A stretch of DNA of 64,000 nucleotides, from NCBI GenBank assembly GCA_019694805.1, contig JAIBBG010000001.1, positions 248,001 to 312,000 on the forward strand. The letters are read 5' to 3'. Made by a program: the position numbers and the translations under genes. Under the pieces are notes generated by a model. It saw only the letters and a list, made by a program, of their open reading frames with translations. It was not told where the DNA came from and searched no databases. The first letter of the stretch is position 1; each line of letters opens with the position of its first letter. Shown piece by piece: positions 46,554-56,600 of the stretch. The DNA comes from Flavobacteriales bacterium (GTDB lineage: Bacteria > Bacteroidota > Bacteroidia > Flavobacteriales_D > Sanyastnellaceae).

Positions 46554-46695
46554 CTTGTTAGACCACCGAAGTAACCTGATGGAAGATTTTCATTGTGCCC
46601 TATAAGTATATTGTATGCACTTTTGATGTCGTAAGATTCATGACCCATTAATCCATGATTCAATAAATGGTACTATGGATATACTGGTGAGCTAA

Positions 46696-46711
46696 CGTGA
46701 TGTAAGTCACG
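46696..46711. promoter_or_regulatory. Crp/Fnr-like palindrome upstream of the metal efflux operon
   Basis: CGTGA-TGTAAG-TCACG is a perfect 5-bp inverted repeat with a 6-bp spacer, the same geometry as TGTGA-N6-TCACA sites of the Crp/Fnr family. Its centre lies about 48 bp before the expected transcription start of the efflux operon. Confidence 0.45.
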
Positions 46712-46739
46712 CTGAAAAAAACACCACATGAATCGAAGT

Positions 46740-46747
46740 TAAATTTG
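46740..46747 (+). promoter_or_regulatory. -10 element of the metal efflux operon
   Basis: TAAATTTG matches TAnnTTTG exactly. It ends only 4 bp before the GTG at 46752, so the first gene may be leaderless or nearly so. No -33 TTG is present, as expected for an activator-dependent promoter. Confidence 0.5.
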
Positions 46748-46751
46748 CATA

Positions 46752-47135
46752 GTGAGCAGGCTTATACTCATCATATTCATCAGTTATCAGGTCAATGTAC
46801 TGACAGAGTTTCACGAACTCTTCAGACTCCCACTGCTCATTGAACATTTCTTAGATCACAAAGAGACGAACGGGGATCTTGGACTACTGGATTTTTTGGT
46901 ATTGCACTATTCATCGGAAAGTAAAGATGCGGATTCAGATGAAGATGCACAATTGCCCTTCAAATCCAGAGAAGATGGAATGCACCATGTTTCACTAAGC
47001 ACTGTCATTCCTTCGGAAAATCTTCATTTGCAGTTTCAATCATTTCCTGTTTCTCTCAGCTACATTTCCAGCTATCAAAAGCGAGATCACAACGGTGCCG
47101 AAAAAGGTATTTGGCAGCCACCTCAACTTATTTGA
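46752..47135 (+). CDS. Small protein of CusA/CzcA efflux operons
   Basis: This 127-residue protein starts at GTG 46752. A hydrophobic N-terminus (LILIIFISYQVNV) is followed by HELFRLPLLIEHFLDHKETN, FLVLHYSS, LPFKSREDG and a C-terminal IWQPPQ. From memory, these match small conserved Bacteroidota proteins that precede CusA/CzcA-type transporters, with the HYxxH-like and LPFKS stretches most conserved. The several His residues could bind a metal, but this is inference. It probably is the first gene of the efflux operon, 82 bp ahead of the transporter. Its role is unknown. Confidence 0.7.
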   Translation: MSRLILIIFISYQVNVLTEFHELFRLPLLIEHFLDHKETNGDLGLLDFLVLHYSSESKDADSDEDAQLPFKSREDGMHHVSLSTVIPSENLHLQFQSFPVSLSYISSYQKRDHNGAEKGIWQPPQLI

Positions 47136-47217
47136 TCCAGGGACTCATTGTAGTCCTGCTAGTTTCTGATTGTTTCCAGAAACACTATCCATTTTTCTAA
47201 GGATCAAACAAGAGCAT

Positions 47218-50200
47218 ATGCTATCAAAAATTATTGGGTATTCCATAAAAAACAAACTCATTGTGGCTTTGGGGGTTATTGCACTGACGGGGATTGGTGC
47301 ATATCAAGTCACTAAACTGCCAATAGACGCAGTACCAGACATTACAGACAATCAGGTTCAGGTGATTACAGTTTCTCCATCACTAGGAGCCCCGGATGTG
47401 GAACGTCTGATTACATTTCCTATTGAACAAGCCAACAGCAACATACCGGGGCTTAAGGAAATCAGAAGTTTTTCGAGATTCGGATTGTCTCTGATCACAA
47501 TTGTATTTGAAGACAATGTTGATATCTACTGGGCCAGACAACAGGTGACAGAACGAATAAAAATGGCTGAACAACTCATTCCGCCCGGAGTTGGATCGCC
47601 AGAACTTGCACCAGTTACAACCGGCTTAGGTGAAATCTATCAATATGTTGTTCGACCAGCACCGGGTTATGAGAAAAAATACGATCCGGTGGCACTTAGA
47701 ACAATCCAAGATTGGTTAGTAAGGCGTCAACTTCTCAGCGTGAAGGGCGTTGCTGATGTCAGTAGTTTCGGTGGCTTGGTGAAGCAATTCGAAGTAGCCA
47801 TAGACCCGGAAAAATTGAACTCATTTCAATTGTCCATACCGGAGATTTTCACTGCACTGGAAAAAAACAACGAGAATACAGGTGGCTCGTACATCGAAAA
47901 AGGTCCATCGGTTTTGTACATCAGAAGTGAAGGATTGATTGCATCATTAGATGATATCGGCAACATCACAGTAAAAACATTGAGTGACGGCACCCCAGTC
48001 CTGATCAGGGATGTTGCCAAAGTTCAGACAGGTCATGCCACCAGATATGGCGCGATCACTTTCAACGATCAGGGTGAAGTAGCAGGCGCTGTTGTGATGA
48101 TGCTCAAAGGAGAAAACAGCAATGAAGTCATTGCTGGAGTCAAAGAACGCATCGCTGAAATTCAAAAAACGTTACCAGAAGGTGTAATTCTGGAACCCTT
48201 CCTGGATCGCACCAAAATGGTGAACAATGCCATCGGAACAGTATCCAAAAACCTGATGGAAGGTGCACTGATCGTGCTTTTTATTCTTGTCATTTTCCTT
48301 GGTAATTTCAGAGCAGGTGTTTTGGTTGCATCGGTCATTCCATTGTCGATGCTTTTCGCAGTAAGCATGATGAACATCTTTGGTGTAAGTGGCAATTTGA
48401 TGAGTTTAGGAGCGCTGGACTTTGGATTGATCGTAGATGGAGCAGTCATCATTGTGGAAGCGGTCATGCACAGCATCGTTCATCAAAAATCTTTCGCAGG
48501 ACTCACAAGAATTAATCAGCATCAAATGGATGAAACGGTGAGTCATTCTGCAAGCAGAATGATGAACAGCGCAGTGTTTGGTCAAATCATTATCCTTGTA
48601 GTGTACCTTCCTATATTCACTTTAGAGGGCATTGAGGGAAAAATGTTCAAACCCATGGCTCAGACAGTGGCGTTTGCTCTTTTGGGTGCATTCATTCTTT
48701 CACTCACATACGTTCCAATGATGAGTGCCTTTTTCCTAAGTAAAAAACTTGATCATCGGAAGACTCTTTCAGATAAAATTATGGATGCACTCATTGGTTG
48801 GCAACAAAAGATGTTGCATTCATTCATGAGATATCCCAAACTGATCCTTACCAGTGTGGTTGTATTGTTTCTGACCAGTATGTTTCTTTTTACCAAACTT
48901 GGTGCTGAATTCATACCAGAATTGCCGGAAGGAGATTTCGCGGTGGATACACGCGTTTTGATGGGAAGCAATATTCAAACTTCAGTTGAAGCGACAACTA
49001 AATCATCACATTTACTCCTGAGCAAATTCCCAGAGATTGAAAAAATTGTTGCAAAAACCGGAAGTGGTGAAATCCCGACAGATCCCATGCCTATGGAAGC
49101 ATCTGACATGATGATCATATTAAAAGAAAAAAGCGAATGGACATCGGCAGACAGTTGGGAGGAACTTTCCGAAAAAATGAGTACAACACTCGAGGAAATA
49201 CCCGGTGTGACATATAGTTTCCAATATCCGGTTGCCATGCGATTCAATGAATTGATGACAGGAGCAAAACAAGATGTGGTATGTAAAATTTTCGGTGAAA
49301 ACTTAGATACTCTGGCAAAATATTCAGTCAAGCTAGGTGAACTTGTATCCCGGGTCGAAGGTGCTACCAATATATACGTTGAACCATTGAATGGTACCGC
49401 GCAATTGATCATCAGGTATCATAGAGAACGCATGGCTCAGTTTGGAGTACACATTCAGGATGTAAACCGCATCATCAATACGGCATTTGCAGGACAAAAT
49501 AGCGGACAAGTCTTTGAAGAAGAAAAAAGATATGACCTCGTTGTTCGTTTGGAAAAATCAAAAAGGCAGAACCAAAGTGATTTAGAAAATCTGCTCATAC
49601 CAACCGTGAATGGCACACAGATTCCTCTTTATTTGGTTGCAGATGTAACGACTGAACAAAGCATCAATCAAATACAGCGAACCGATGCAAAACGCAGAAT
49701 TGTCGTTGGCTTTAACGTATCCGGAAGAGATGTGCAAAGCATCGTCAATGATTTGAAACAAATTACCGAATATAATTTGAATTTACCAAGTGGCTACTAT
49801 GTCACATACGGTGGCGCTTTTGAAAATCTTGCAGAGGCGAAACAAAGGCTGTCTATTGCCGTGCCCATTTCGCTTCTTCTCATTCTGATTCTGCTCTATT
49901 TTGCCTTTAGTTCGATTCGGCATGGCTTGTTGATCTATTCAGCAATTCCATTATCTGCAATTGGTGGAATCTTGTTTTTGGTATTCAGAGGTATGCCATT
50001 CAGTATAAGTGCTGGAGTTGGATTCATTGCATTGTTTGGAGTGGCCGTACTGAATGGTATCGTGCTATTGGCTGAATTCAATCGAATCAAAGAACATGGT
50101 GAACAAGACCTTTCGAAAATTGTACTCTTGGGAACCAAACACAGACTTCGCCCAGTCTTGATGACTGCGTTCGTTGCTTCATTGGGATTCCTTCCTATGG

Positions 50201-51570
50201 CCATTAGTCATGGAGCCGGCGCCGAAGTACAACGACCGCTCGCAACGGTAGTCATTGGTGGGTTGCTGATAGCTACCTTACTTACCATTTTTGTATTACC
50301 AATTCTGTATATCCTTTTCGAAAGGAAAAAGAAAAGCAAAGGACATCATCCTGCGCCAACACTTTTAACCATCGTCGTTGTATTCACAGCTGCACTTTCA
50401 ATACAAGCCCAGTCAACTATATCGCTGAATGATGCGCTTGACTTGGCAAAGAAAAATAACCCGCAACTGAAGATAGCGAAACTGAGAAGCGAACAACGAA
50501 GTCAATTGAAAGGTACAGCACTCGATATTCCTAAAACAAATTTCAGCGCAGAGTACGGTCAATTTAACTCATATTATCAGGACAATAAAATTGGCATCTC
50601 ACAGAACTTTCAATTCCCAACAGTATACGCACATCAAAAGGCTGTTCTACAATCGTTACAAGATGAACAGTCTATTGCGACGGCAGAAGTAGAGGCCTTG
50701 ATTGAAAAAACAGTAAAGGAATCATTTGGTAAGATAAATTATCTCCATGAGAAAATGGCATTGCATGAAATGTTGGATAGTGTATATGACAAGCACATTC
50801 AACACATACAAGCGCGCTTTGAAGCAGGTGTTGCTGATATTGTAGAACTGTCCCTGGCGCAAGAACAACGCAATGAATCCGCAGTAACGCTATCTCTGCT
50901 CAAATCTGAATTGGATTCAGAACTTTACAATTTTGCTCTTCTGCTCGGTTCAAATGTTCTATACATGCCCATTATGGAAAATATGGACACAGACATCATG
51001 GATGACTTGAATACCCATGAAACTGCGAATCATCCCATGATACTCAAGGCCGCAAAGCGGAATGAAATCGCAGAACATCAATATCATCTGCAGCAAGCAC
51101 TTACGCTACCAGATTTGTTTGTTGGTGCATATACGTCGACCATTCAAGGTATTGGAGCCAACGATGTATTCTACACTCCATCACAACGATTCAATACAGT
51201 GCAATTTGGACTATCAATTCCGCTATTCTACAAGTCCAATTCTGCAAAATCAAAAGCAGCCAAGTTAGAACAAGAGGTAACCCGTCATGAATTTTACATC
51301 GCTGAGCAATCATTGAATAAACGATTCGAAGCTGCGAGAAAAAAGCATACACAACTTCTTGAAATCAATAAAAAATACGAAACAGCATCACTGGCAAGAG
51401 CTGAACAGATCATCCAATCCGCTAATGCGCTCATGGCCACCGGTGAAATTACATACACCGAATGGAGTTTGATGATCAATCAGTATGTCCGCATCAAGAC
51501 CAATTATTTGGACACCAAATATGAATTGCAAAAAACAGTGATCGAAATTCAATACCTTCTGACAAAATGA
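47218..51570 (+). CDS. CusA/CzcA-type heavy-metal RND pump fused to TolC-like channel
   Basis: The protein has 1450 residues from the ATG at 47218. Residues 1-1040 form a heavy-metal RND transporter: a first helix after MLSKIIGYSIKNK, AVPDITDNQVQV, two sets of periplasmic loops, and GALDFGLIVDGAVIIVEA in TM4 with the proton-relay Asp and Glu near residue 401-415. The C-terminal part (about 1065-1450) is an outer-membrane-factor-like (TolC) domain: SLNDALDLAKKNNPQLKIA, FNSYYQDNKIGISQNFQFP, helical hairpins. Between them lies a hydrophobic, signal-peptide-like stretch (about 1048-1065, ending AALSIQAQ). Such fusions occur in Bacteroidota and would link inner pump and outer channel, or be cut in two. 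It exports cations such as Cu, Ag, Zn or Co; the metal is not determined. Confidence 0.92.
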   Translation: MLSKIIGYSIKNKLIVALGVIALTGIGAYQVTKLPIDAVPDITDNQVQVITVSPSLGAPDVERLITFPIEQANSNIPGLKEIRSFSRFGLSLITIVFEDNVDIYWARQQVTERIKMAEQLIPPGVGSPELAPVTTGLGEIYQYVVRPAPGYEKKYDPVALRTIQDWLVRRQLLSVKGVADVSSFGGLVKQFEVAIDPEKLNSFQLSIPEIFTALEKNNENTGGSYIEKGPSVLYIRSEGLIASLDDIGNITVKTLSDGTPVLIRDVAKVQTGHATRYGAITFNDQGEVAGAVVMMLKGENSNEVIAGVKERIAEIQKTLPEGVILEPFLDRTKMVNNAIGTVSKNLMEGALIVLFILVIFLGNFRAGVLVASVIPLSMLFAVSMMNIFGVSGNLMSLGALDFGLIVDGAVIIVEAVMHSIVHQKSFAGLTRINQHQMDETVSHSASRMMNSAVFGQIIILVVYLPIFTLEGIEGKMFKPMAQTVAFALLGAFILSLTYVPMMSAFFLSKKLDHRKTLSDKIMDALIGWQQKMLHSFMRYPKLILTSVVVLFLTSMFLFTKLGAEFIPELPEGDFAVDTRVLMGSNIQTSVEATTKSSHLLLSKFPEIEKIVAKTGSGEIPTDPMPMEASDMMIILKEKSEWTSADSWEELSEKMSTTLEEIPGVTYSFQYPVAMRFNELMTGAKQDVVCKIFGENLDTLAKYSVKLGELVSRVEGATNIYVEPLNGTAQLIIRYHRERMAQFGVHIQDVNRIINTAFAGQNSGQVFEEEKRYDLVVRLEKSKRQNQSDLENLLIPTVNGTQIPLYLVADVTTEQSINQIQRTDAKRRIVVGFNVSGRDVQSIVNDLKQITEYNLNLPSGYYVTYGGAFENLAEAKQRLSIAVPISLLLILILLYFAFSSIRHGLLIYSAIPLSAIGGILFLVFRGMPFSISAGVGFIALFGVAVLNGIVLLAEFNRIKEHGEQDLSKIVLLGTKHRLRPVLMTAFVASLGFLPMAISHGAGAEVQRPLATVVIGGLLIATLLTIFVLPILYILFERKKKSKGHHPAPTLLTIVVVFTAALSIQAQSTISLNDALDLAKKNNPQLKIAKLRSEQRSQLKGTALDIPKTNFSAEYGQFNSYYQDNKIGISQNFQFPTVYAHQKAVLQSLQDEQSIATAEVEALIEKTVKESFGKINYLHEKMALHEMLDSVYDKHIQHIQARFEAGVADIVELSLAQEQRNESAVTLSLLKSELDSELYNFALLLGSNVLYMPIMENMDTDIMDDLNTHETANHPMILKAAKRNEIAEHQYHLQQALTLPDLFVGAYTSTIQGIGANDVFYTPSQRFNTVQFGLSIPLFYKSNSAKSKAAKLEQEVTRHEFYIAEQSLNKRFEAARKKHTQLLEINKKYETASLARAEQIIQSANALMATGEITYTEWSLMINQYVRIKTNYLDTKYELQKTVIEIQYLLTK

Positions 51571-52709
51571 AAAACAAATATTTCAGTGTCGCTGTCGTGC
51601 TCGTGTTAGCATTGCATTCATGCAGCGAAAAACAAACCAACGAAACTTCACCTGAAGTTATCGCGGTAGAATCGACAACCATACAACTCACCGAAGCACA
51701 AATTGCCCAGGCTGGAATTCACTTGATACAACCAGTACCTGGATCCATACCTGCTACAATCAAATTGAATGGTACTACGCAGTCGGCTCCAATGAATCAG
51801 GTTCAGGTGTGTGCACCATTGGGTGGATTTCTCAAATCGACGACTCTCACGCCAGGCCAATTTGTCCAGCAAGGACAGGTCATCGCCATGCTTGAAGACC
51901 AACAGTTCATACAGATACAAGAAGAATACCTCAAGCAAAAGGCACAACTTGCTTTGAGTGATGCTGAATATGAACGTCAAAATCAATTGAATAAAACTAA
52001 ATCTTCCAGTGACAAGGTGCTTGAAATGGCGAGAACGGAGTATGTCACTCGGAAAATTTCATTCAAAGCGCTCGAAGAAAAACTCAAACTGATCGGGGTA
52101 GATCCGTCAAAACTCAATGAAGATAACATTTCACGAAGTTTGCCTTTAAAGGCACCAATATCAGGTTTTACTTCAGACTTAAATGCCAAAATTGGACAAT
52201 ACATCAATCCAACAGATGTTATTCTCAGCATTACCAATAACGAACAACCCTATCTCATACTCAAGGCTTTTGAGAAAGACATTGCTTACTTAAGTGTAGG
52301 ACAAAAGGTCCTCGCCATTTCAAGTGCTTTTCCTGGTAAAACACTTGAATGCAAAATAGAAACCATTGGAAGAGAGCTTGATTCCGATAGAAGTATCTCA
52401 GTTGTTTGCGCGTTTGTCAGTGCGCCGGTTGATATACGTCCTGGAGAGTATTTTACAGGAGAAACTGAAATTCGTTTGAATGATGGTTTACTTGTGCCTT
52501 CTGAATCGGTGGTAAATTTCGAAAATAGAAATTTTGTCTTCATCACATCTTCACCCGGAGAATTCATCATGACTGAAGTTGAACTCGTCAGTGAGCATGA
52601 CCAAGAATCAGCCATCAAATTCGCCAACGCCATAGCAATAGACTCTTTGAAAATTGCTGGTCCTGGAGCATACTCCATACTCATGAAGTTAAAAAATTCA
52701 GAAGAATAA
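51567..52709 (+). CDS. Heavy-metal RND efflux periplasmic adaptor lipoprotein
   Basis: The protein has 380 residues, and its ATG overlaps the pump stop by 4 bp (ATGA). The signal peptide ends in a lipobox (LALHSC, C19). The usual adaptor order is visible: a first biotinyl-lipoyl half (VCAPLGGFLKSTTLTPGQFVQQGQ), a helical hairpin (EEYLKQKAQLALSDAEYERQ), a second lipoyl half (PISGFTSDLNAKIGQYINPT), and a beta-barrel and membrane-proximal part (RPGEYFTGETEIRLNDG). It completes the tripartite pump. Placing the adaptor last, after the pump and fused channel, is typical of Bacteroidota. A strong terminator follows. Confidence 0.92.
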   Translation: MKNKYFSVAVVLVLALHSCSEKQTNETSPEVIAVESTTIQLTEAQIAQAGIHLIQPVPGSIPATIKLNGTTQSAPMNQVQVCAPLGGFLKSTTLTPGQFVQQGQVIAMLEDQQFIQIQEEYLKQKAQLALSDAEYERQNQLNKTKSSSDKVLEMARTEYVTRKISFKALEEKLKLIGVDPSKLNEDNISRSLPLKAPISGFTSDLNAKIGQYINPTDVILSITNNEQPYLILKAFEKDIAYLSVGQKVLAISSAFPGKTLECKIETIGRELDSDRSISVVCAFVSAPVDIRPGEYFTGETEIRLNDGLLVPSESVVNFENRNFVFITSSPGEFIMTEVELVSEHDQESAIKFANAIAIDSLKIAGPGAYSILMKLKNSEE

Positions 52710-52764
52710 AAATAATTCTTGTTGGTTTATGAGATTGTGTCGCTGATAAGAACACATCTCGCAC

Positions 52765-52799
52765 CGAACCGATTCCTCACGAATCGGTTCGTTTTTTTT
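52765..52799 (+). terminator. Rho-independent terminator of the metal efflux operon
   Basis: An 11-bp perfect stem (CGAACCGATTC / GAATCGGTTCG) with a 5-nt loop is followed by eight T residues. Confidence 0.97.
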
Positions 52800-53190
52800 A
52801 TCCATTTGCAATAGGTGACGAGATTGAAAGATCCGATATGATACTCACTTACCTCCCACTTTATCAGCGGTTTCCTATTGGTTAAATGAACTTTTAACCC
52901 CACAAAAGGAACCTACAGCGAAACATAACGCAACTTCAGGCGTAGAAAAGCGCAATCAACCAATAATCTCAGTTTATGAGTTGGATGGAATGATGTCCTT
53001 TCATAACGTAAACCGAGATAACTGAATTACCAAAAACTGACCCTATGGCTAATGCCATTTTTACCCTGCACCCGAGTGCCATAAAAGCATGTTATCGCCA
53101 AAATTCTCAGCGACAATCTGGCCATTCCATTGATTCAATCCACGCAAAATTTTGCATGGGACTTCTCATCATTTCACAAAAACAAATTGC
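52800..53190. other. Intergenic stretch without a recognisable gene
   Basis: About 390 bp with no supported coding region, RNA gene or repeat. The only signal is a possible promoter near its right end: TTG at 53130 and AAATTTTG at 53147-53154 (seven of eight matches to the -10 consensus), but the spacing of 14 bp is shorter than normal. Confidence 0.5.
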
Positions 53191-53571
53191 ATGAAACACT
53201 TTACCCTGACTCCTATGCCCTTTTTGAAAATCTCACTCACCGCATTATTGTTTGTGCTACTGCTTCCAGAAACCAACGCGCAGAATTACCCTGTGATTAA
53301 GGTTGAAGCAGATGGAGTTATCCGACTTCCGGAGAATCAGGCCCTACAAACAACATATTATCTTGATGTGAGCCACCTCAATTTGAAGTCAAGTGATGAG
53401 CTCATCGCCTTTATCAAAGATAAATATGGCGACAGTTATTTGCTCAGGGCAGGTTCAACTCCAAAAACTGCGATCATGGTGCTTAAGATACCGGAAAACC
53501 CCAACAGGTCCAAAGAACAGTGGCGCGAAAAAGTCATGAAAGAATCGACGACCAAACCACTCCGACAATAA
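53191..53571 (+). CDS. Small secreted protein of unknown function
   Basis: The protein has 126 residues from the ATG at 53191; an ATG at 53215 is also possible. Both give a signal peptide (LKISLTALLFVLLLPETNA). The mature part is about 95 residues, charged, with no Cys and no repeat: YPVIKVEADGVIRLPENQ, YYLDVSHLNLKSSDEL, then a basic C-terminus (EQWREKVMKESTTKPLRQ). I recognise no family. The stop is 48 bp before the start of the 3063-residue protein gene, with no terminator between, so the two are probably co-transcribed. A chaperone or partner role for the giant protein is possible but only inferred. Confidence 0.7.
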   Translation: MKHFTLTPMPFLKISLTALLFVLLLPETNAQNYPVIKVEADGVIRLPENQALQTTYYLDVSHLNLKSSDELIAFIKDKYGDSYLLRAGSTPKTAIMVLKIPENPNRSKEQWREKVMKESTTKPLRQ

Positions 53572-53619
53572 TCAAACGAGATCATCATAAAACCTAACTT
53601 TAAACAAACACCCATCACG

Positions 53620-56600
53620 ATGATACTTAACCAAACGTTACTTCGATCACTACTGATTGTAACGACCCTGTTTGTGAGCATCCTCGGCTATTCACAGCTC
53701 ACTGTAAATACGTCCGCAACTGCTGCACAACTTGCAGCAGAAATTGTGGGACCAGGAGTTACAGTCACGAATGTCTCGCTACATAGCGCTTCAGGTGGTA
53801 CGGGCATATTTGCCAATGGTGGAACAACCAACATCGGTTTAGGTAATGGAATATTACTGACCACAGGAGATGCTGTTGATGCCATCGGACCCAACAATTC
53901 CGACCAGACATCGAAAGATAAAAACAACTTCGCAGATGATCCTGATCTCGATGCGCTATCAAGTTATAGCGTGGAAGATCAGTGCATACTCGAATTTGAT
54001 TTCGTGGCAACGGGAAATTCAATTCACGTGCAATATGTATTTGCATCGGAAGAGTACAACGAGTGGGTATGTACACAGTACAATGACTTATTCGCATTTT
54101 TTGTAACTGGTCCAAATCCATATGGTGGTAATTACAACAGTCAGAACATTGCACTGGTGCCGAACACCAATATGCCTGTTTCTATCAACACTATCAACAA
54201 TGGTAGTCCTGGTTCACATGGTAGTGCCCCAATTTGCGAATCCTTATCGAACTCACAATACTATGTGAACAATGCCGGTGGAACTACTATAGGCTATGAT
54301 GGTTTTACGGTAGTGATGTCATCACACCTTACCATTACTCCCGGAGCATCATACCACTTCAAATTTGCACTTGCTGATATTTCCGATGGATTATGGGATG
54401 CCGGTATTTTCATCAAAGCTGACAGCTTCGCAGCATATGAATGTGACGCGGGTAATTTGAGTTTCTCTGCAACGCCGCCTACATTTTGTTCCGATGATCA
54501 GATCCCTGACATGTTCACTGTTACCAATAACAGCGATGCACCTACTGATGTTTACAAGTACATCTTGACCAATACATCCAATGTGATTCTTGCAATCAGC
54601 AATGATGGATCTTTCAACTTAAGCTCATTGGGAACAGGCACATTCAAAGTCTATGGTATTTCGCTCGAAGGTCAGGTGAATGGACTTGTAGTTGGAAATA
54701 ACATTTCAGCAATCAATGCCAGTGCCAACAACGGATGTTTTGCCCTCACTGCACCATTGAATGTGAGCAGACAAGCATGTAATCCATCTTTAACTTGTCC
54801 ACAAAACCAGACTCTACAATGTGCCTCATTGGTGCCTTCTCCGAATCCGGGACAGGTGCAAGTTGCATCACAGTTTTGTCAAGGAGGAAGCGTTACTTGG
54901 TTATCTGATCAACCTTCAGGAACAAGTTGCAATGGCTCTATTGTTCGTACCTACCGACTTCAGGATAATTGTGGTTATATCGGGCAATGCCAACAAACGT
55001 TTACATATCAAGACAACACTGCTCCAATCATTGGAAGCCCCGGATCAAATACCACCATCTCATGCGGACAGGCTGTCAATTTCACACCGCCTACAGCTAC
55101 TGATAATTGCACGAACAATCCGACAATTGAAACTGTAAGTGATGTTACTACACCAGGAAGCTGCCCAGGTACATACTCAAGAACTAAAACATGGAGAGCT
55201 GTTGATGCATGCGGCAATCACTCAGCAAACGTCAGTCAAACCATTACCGTGGTTGACAATACCGCACCAGTCTTAGCAGGATTGCCGAATGATCAAACTG
55301 TAATCTGCAGTGCTATGCCAACAGGCACGTCTTATGGGGTTGTGGCCAATGATCTTTGTGATTCATCTCCAACCATTACATCAACATATGCAGATGTACA
55401 AAGTGGATGTCATATTATCAGAACCATTACTTGGACTGCCACTGATGATTGTGGAAATAGCAGCAGTGCATCAAGAACATTTACTTCTAATGACAATATT
55501 GCTCCTACATTAATTGGTGTACCCTCTAATGCTACTATGCAATGCGGTCAGCCAGTACCAGATGCTGTAGTTGCAGCAACAGACAATTGTGACAATGCTC
55601 CCGTTGTATCACTATCCGCACAAACAGTGAACGCTTCATGTGGATATTCTTTGATTAGAACATGGACGGCAACTGATGCTTGTGGCAATACCACTTCGCA
55701 ATCTCAAACAACAACTTTCGAAGACACAACTGATCCAGTACTCGTTGGACTTCCTATTGGAGGTACAGTAAACTGTGGTGCTATTCCAGATGGAGAAGAT
55801 TTTGAAGTGACTGCTACAGACAATTGCGTGAATGCTGTCACGGTGACTTCAACTTATTCAGATCAAGGTGCTGGTTGCAACATCGTTCGCACCATCACAT
55901 GGACTGCAACAGATGGTTGCGGTAATACTTCAACCGCATCAAGAACATTTACATCACAAGATCTTTCTGCTCCAGTACTTGCCGGTATGCCTAATGATGC
56001 TACTGTTGCATGTGGAGCTTTGCCTGCTGGTGATGACTTCGCTGTATTTGCCAACGATAATTGTGATCCTGCGGTGACTATCACTTACACTGAAACAGAT
56101 CAAAATGTCGGATGCAATGTTGCACGTACCATCACATGGACGGCAACAGATGCGTGTGGCAATTCTTCTTCAGCTTCCAGAACATTTACTTCTAATGATG
56201 ATGTAGATCCGCAACTCATCGGTGTGCCTGCCAATGCCACCATGCAATGTGGTGAGCCAGTGCCAAATGCAGTAGTAAGCGCCATCGATAACTGCGATGC
56301 TGAGCCAGTGGTATCTATGTCTGCTCAAACCATTCCTGCTGAATGCGGCTATTCTCTCGTTCGCACATGGACTGTTACTGATGCTTGTGGCAACACCACT
56401 TCGCAATCACAAACAACAACTTTCGAAGACACGACGGATCCAGTACTCGTTGGACTTCCAAATGGAGGTACAGTAAACTGCGGTGCAATTCCAGATGGAG
56501 AAGATTTTGAAGTGACTGCCACAGACAATTGCGTGAATGCTGTCACAGTGACTTCAACTTATTCAGATCAAGGTGCTGGTTGCAACATCGTTCGCACCAT

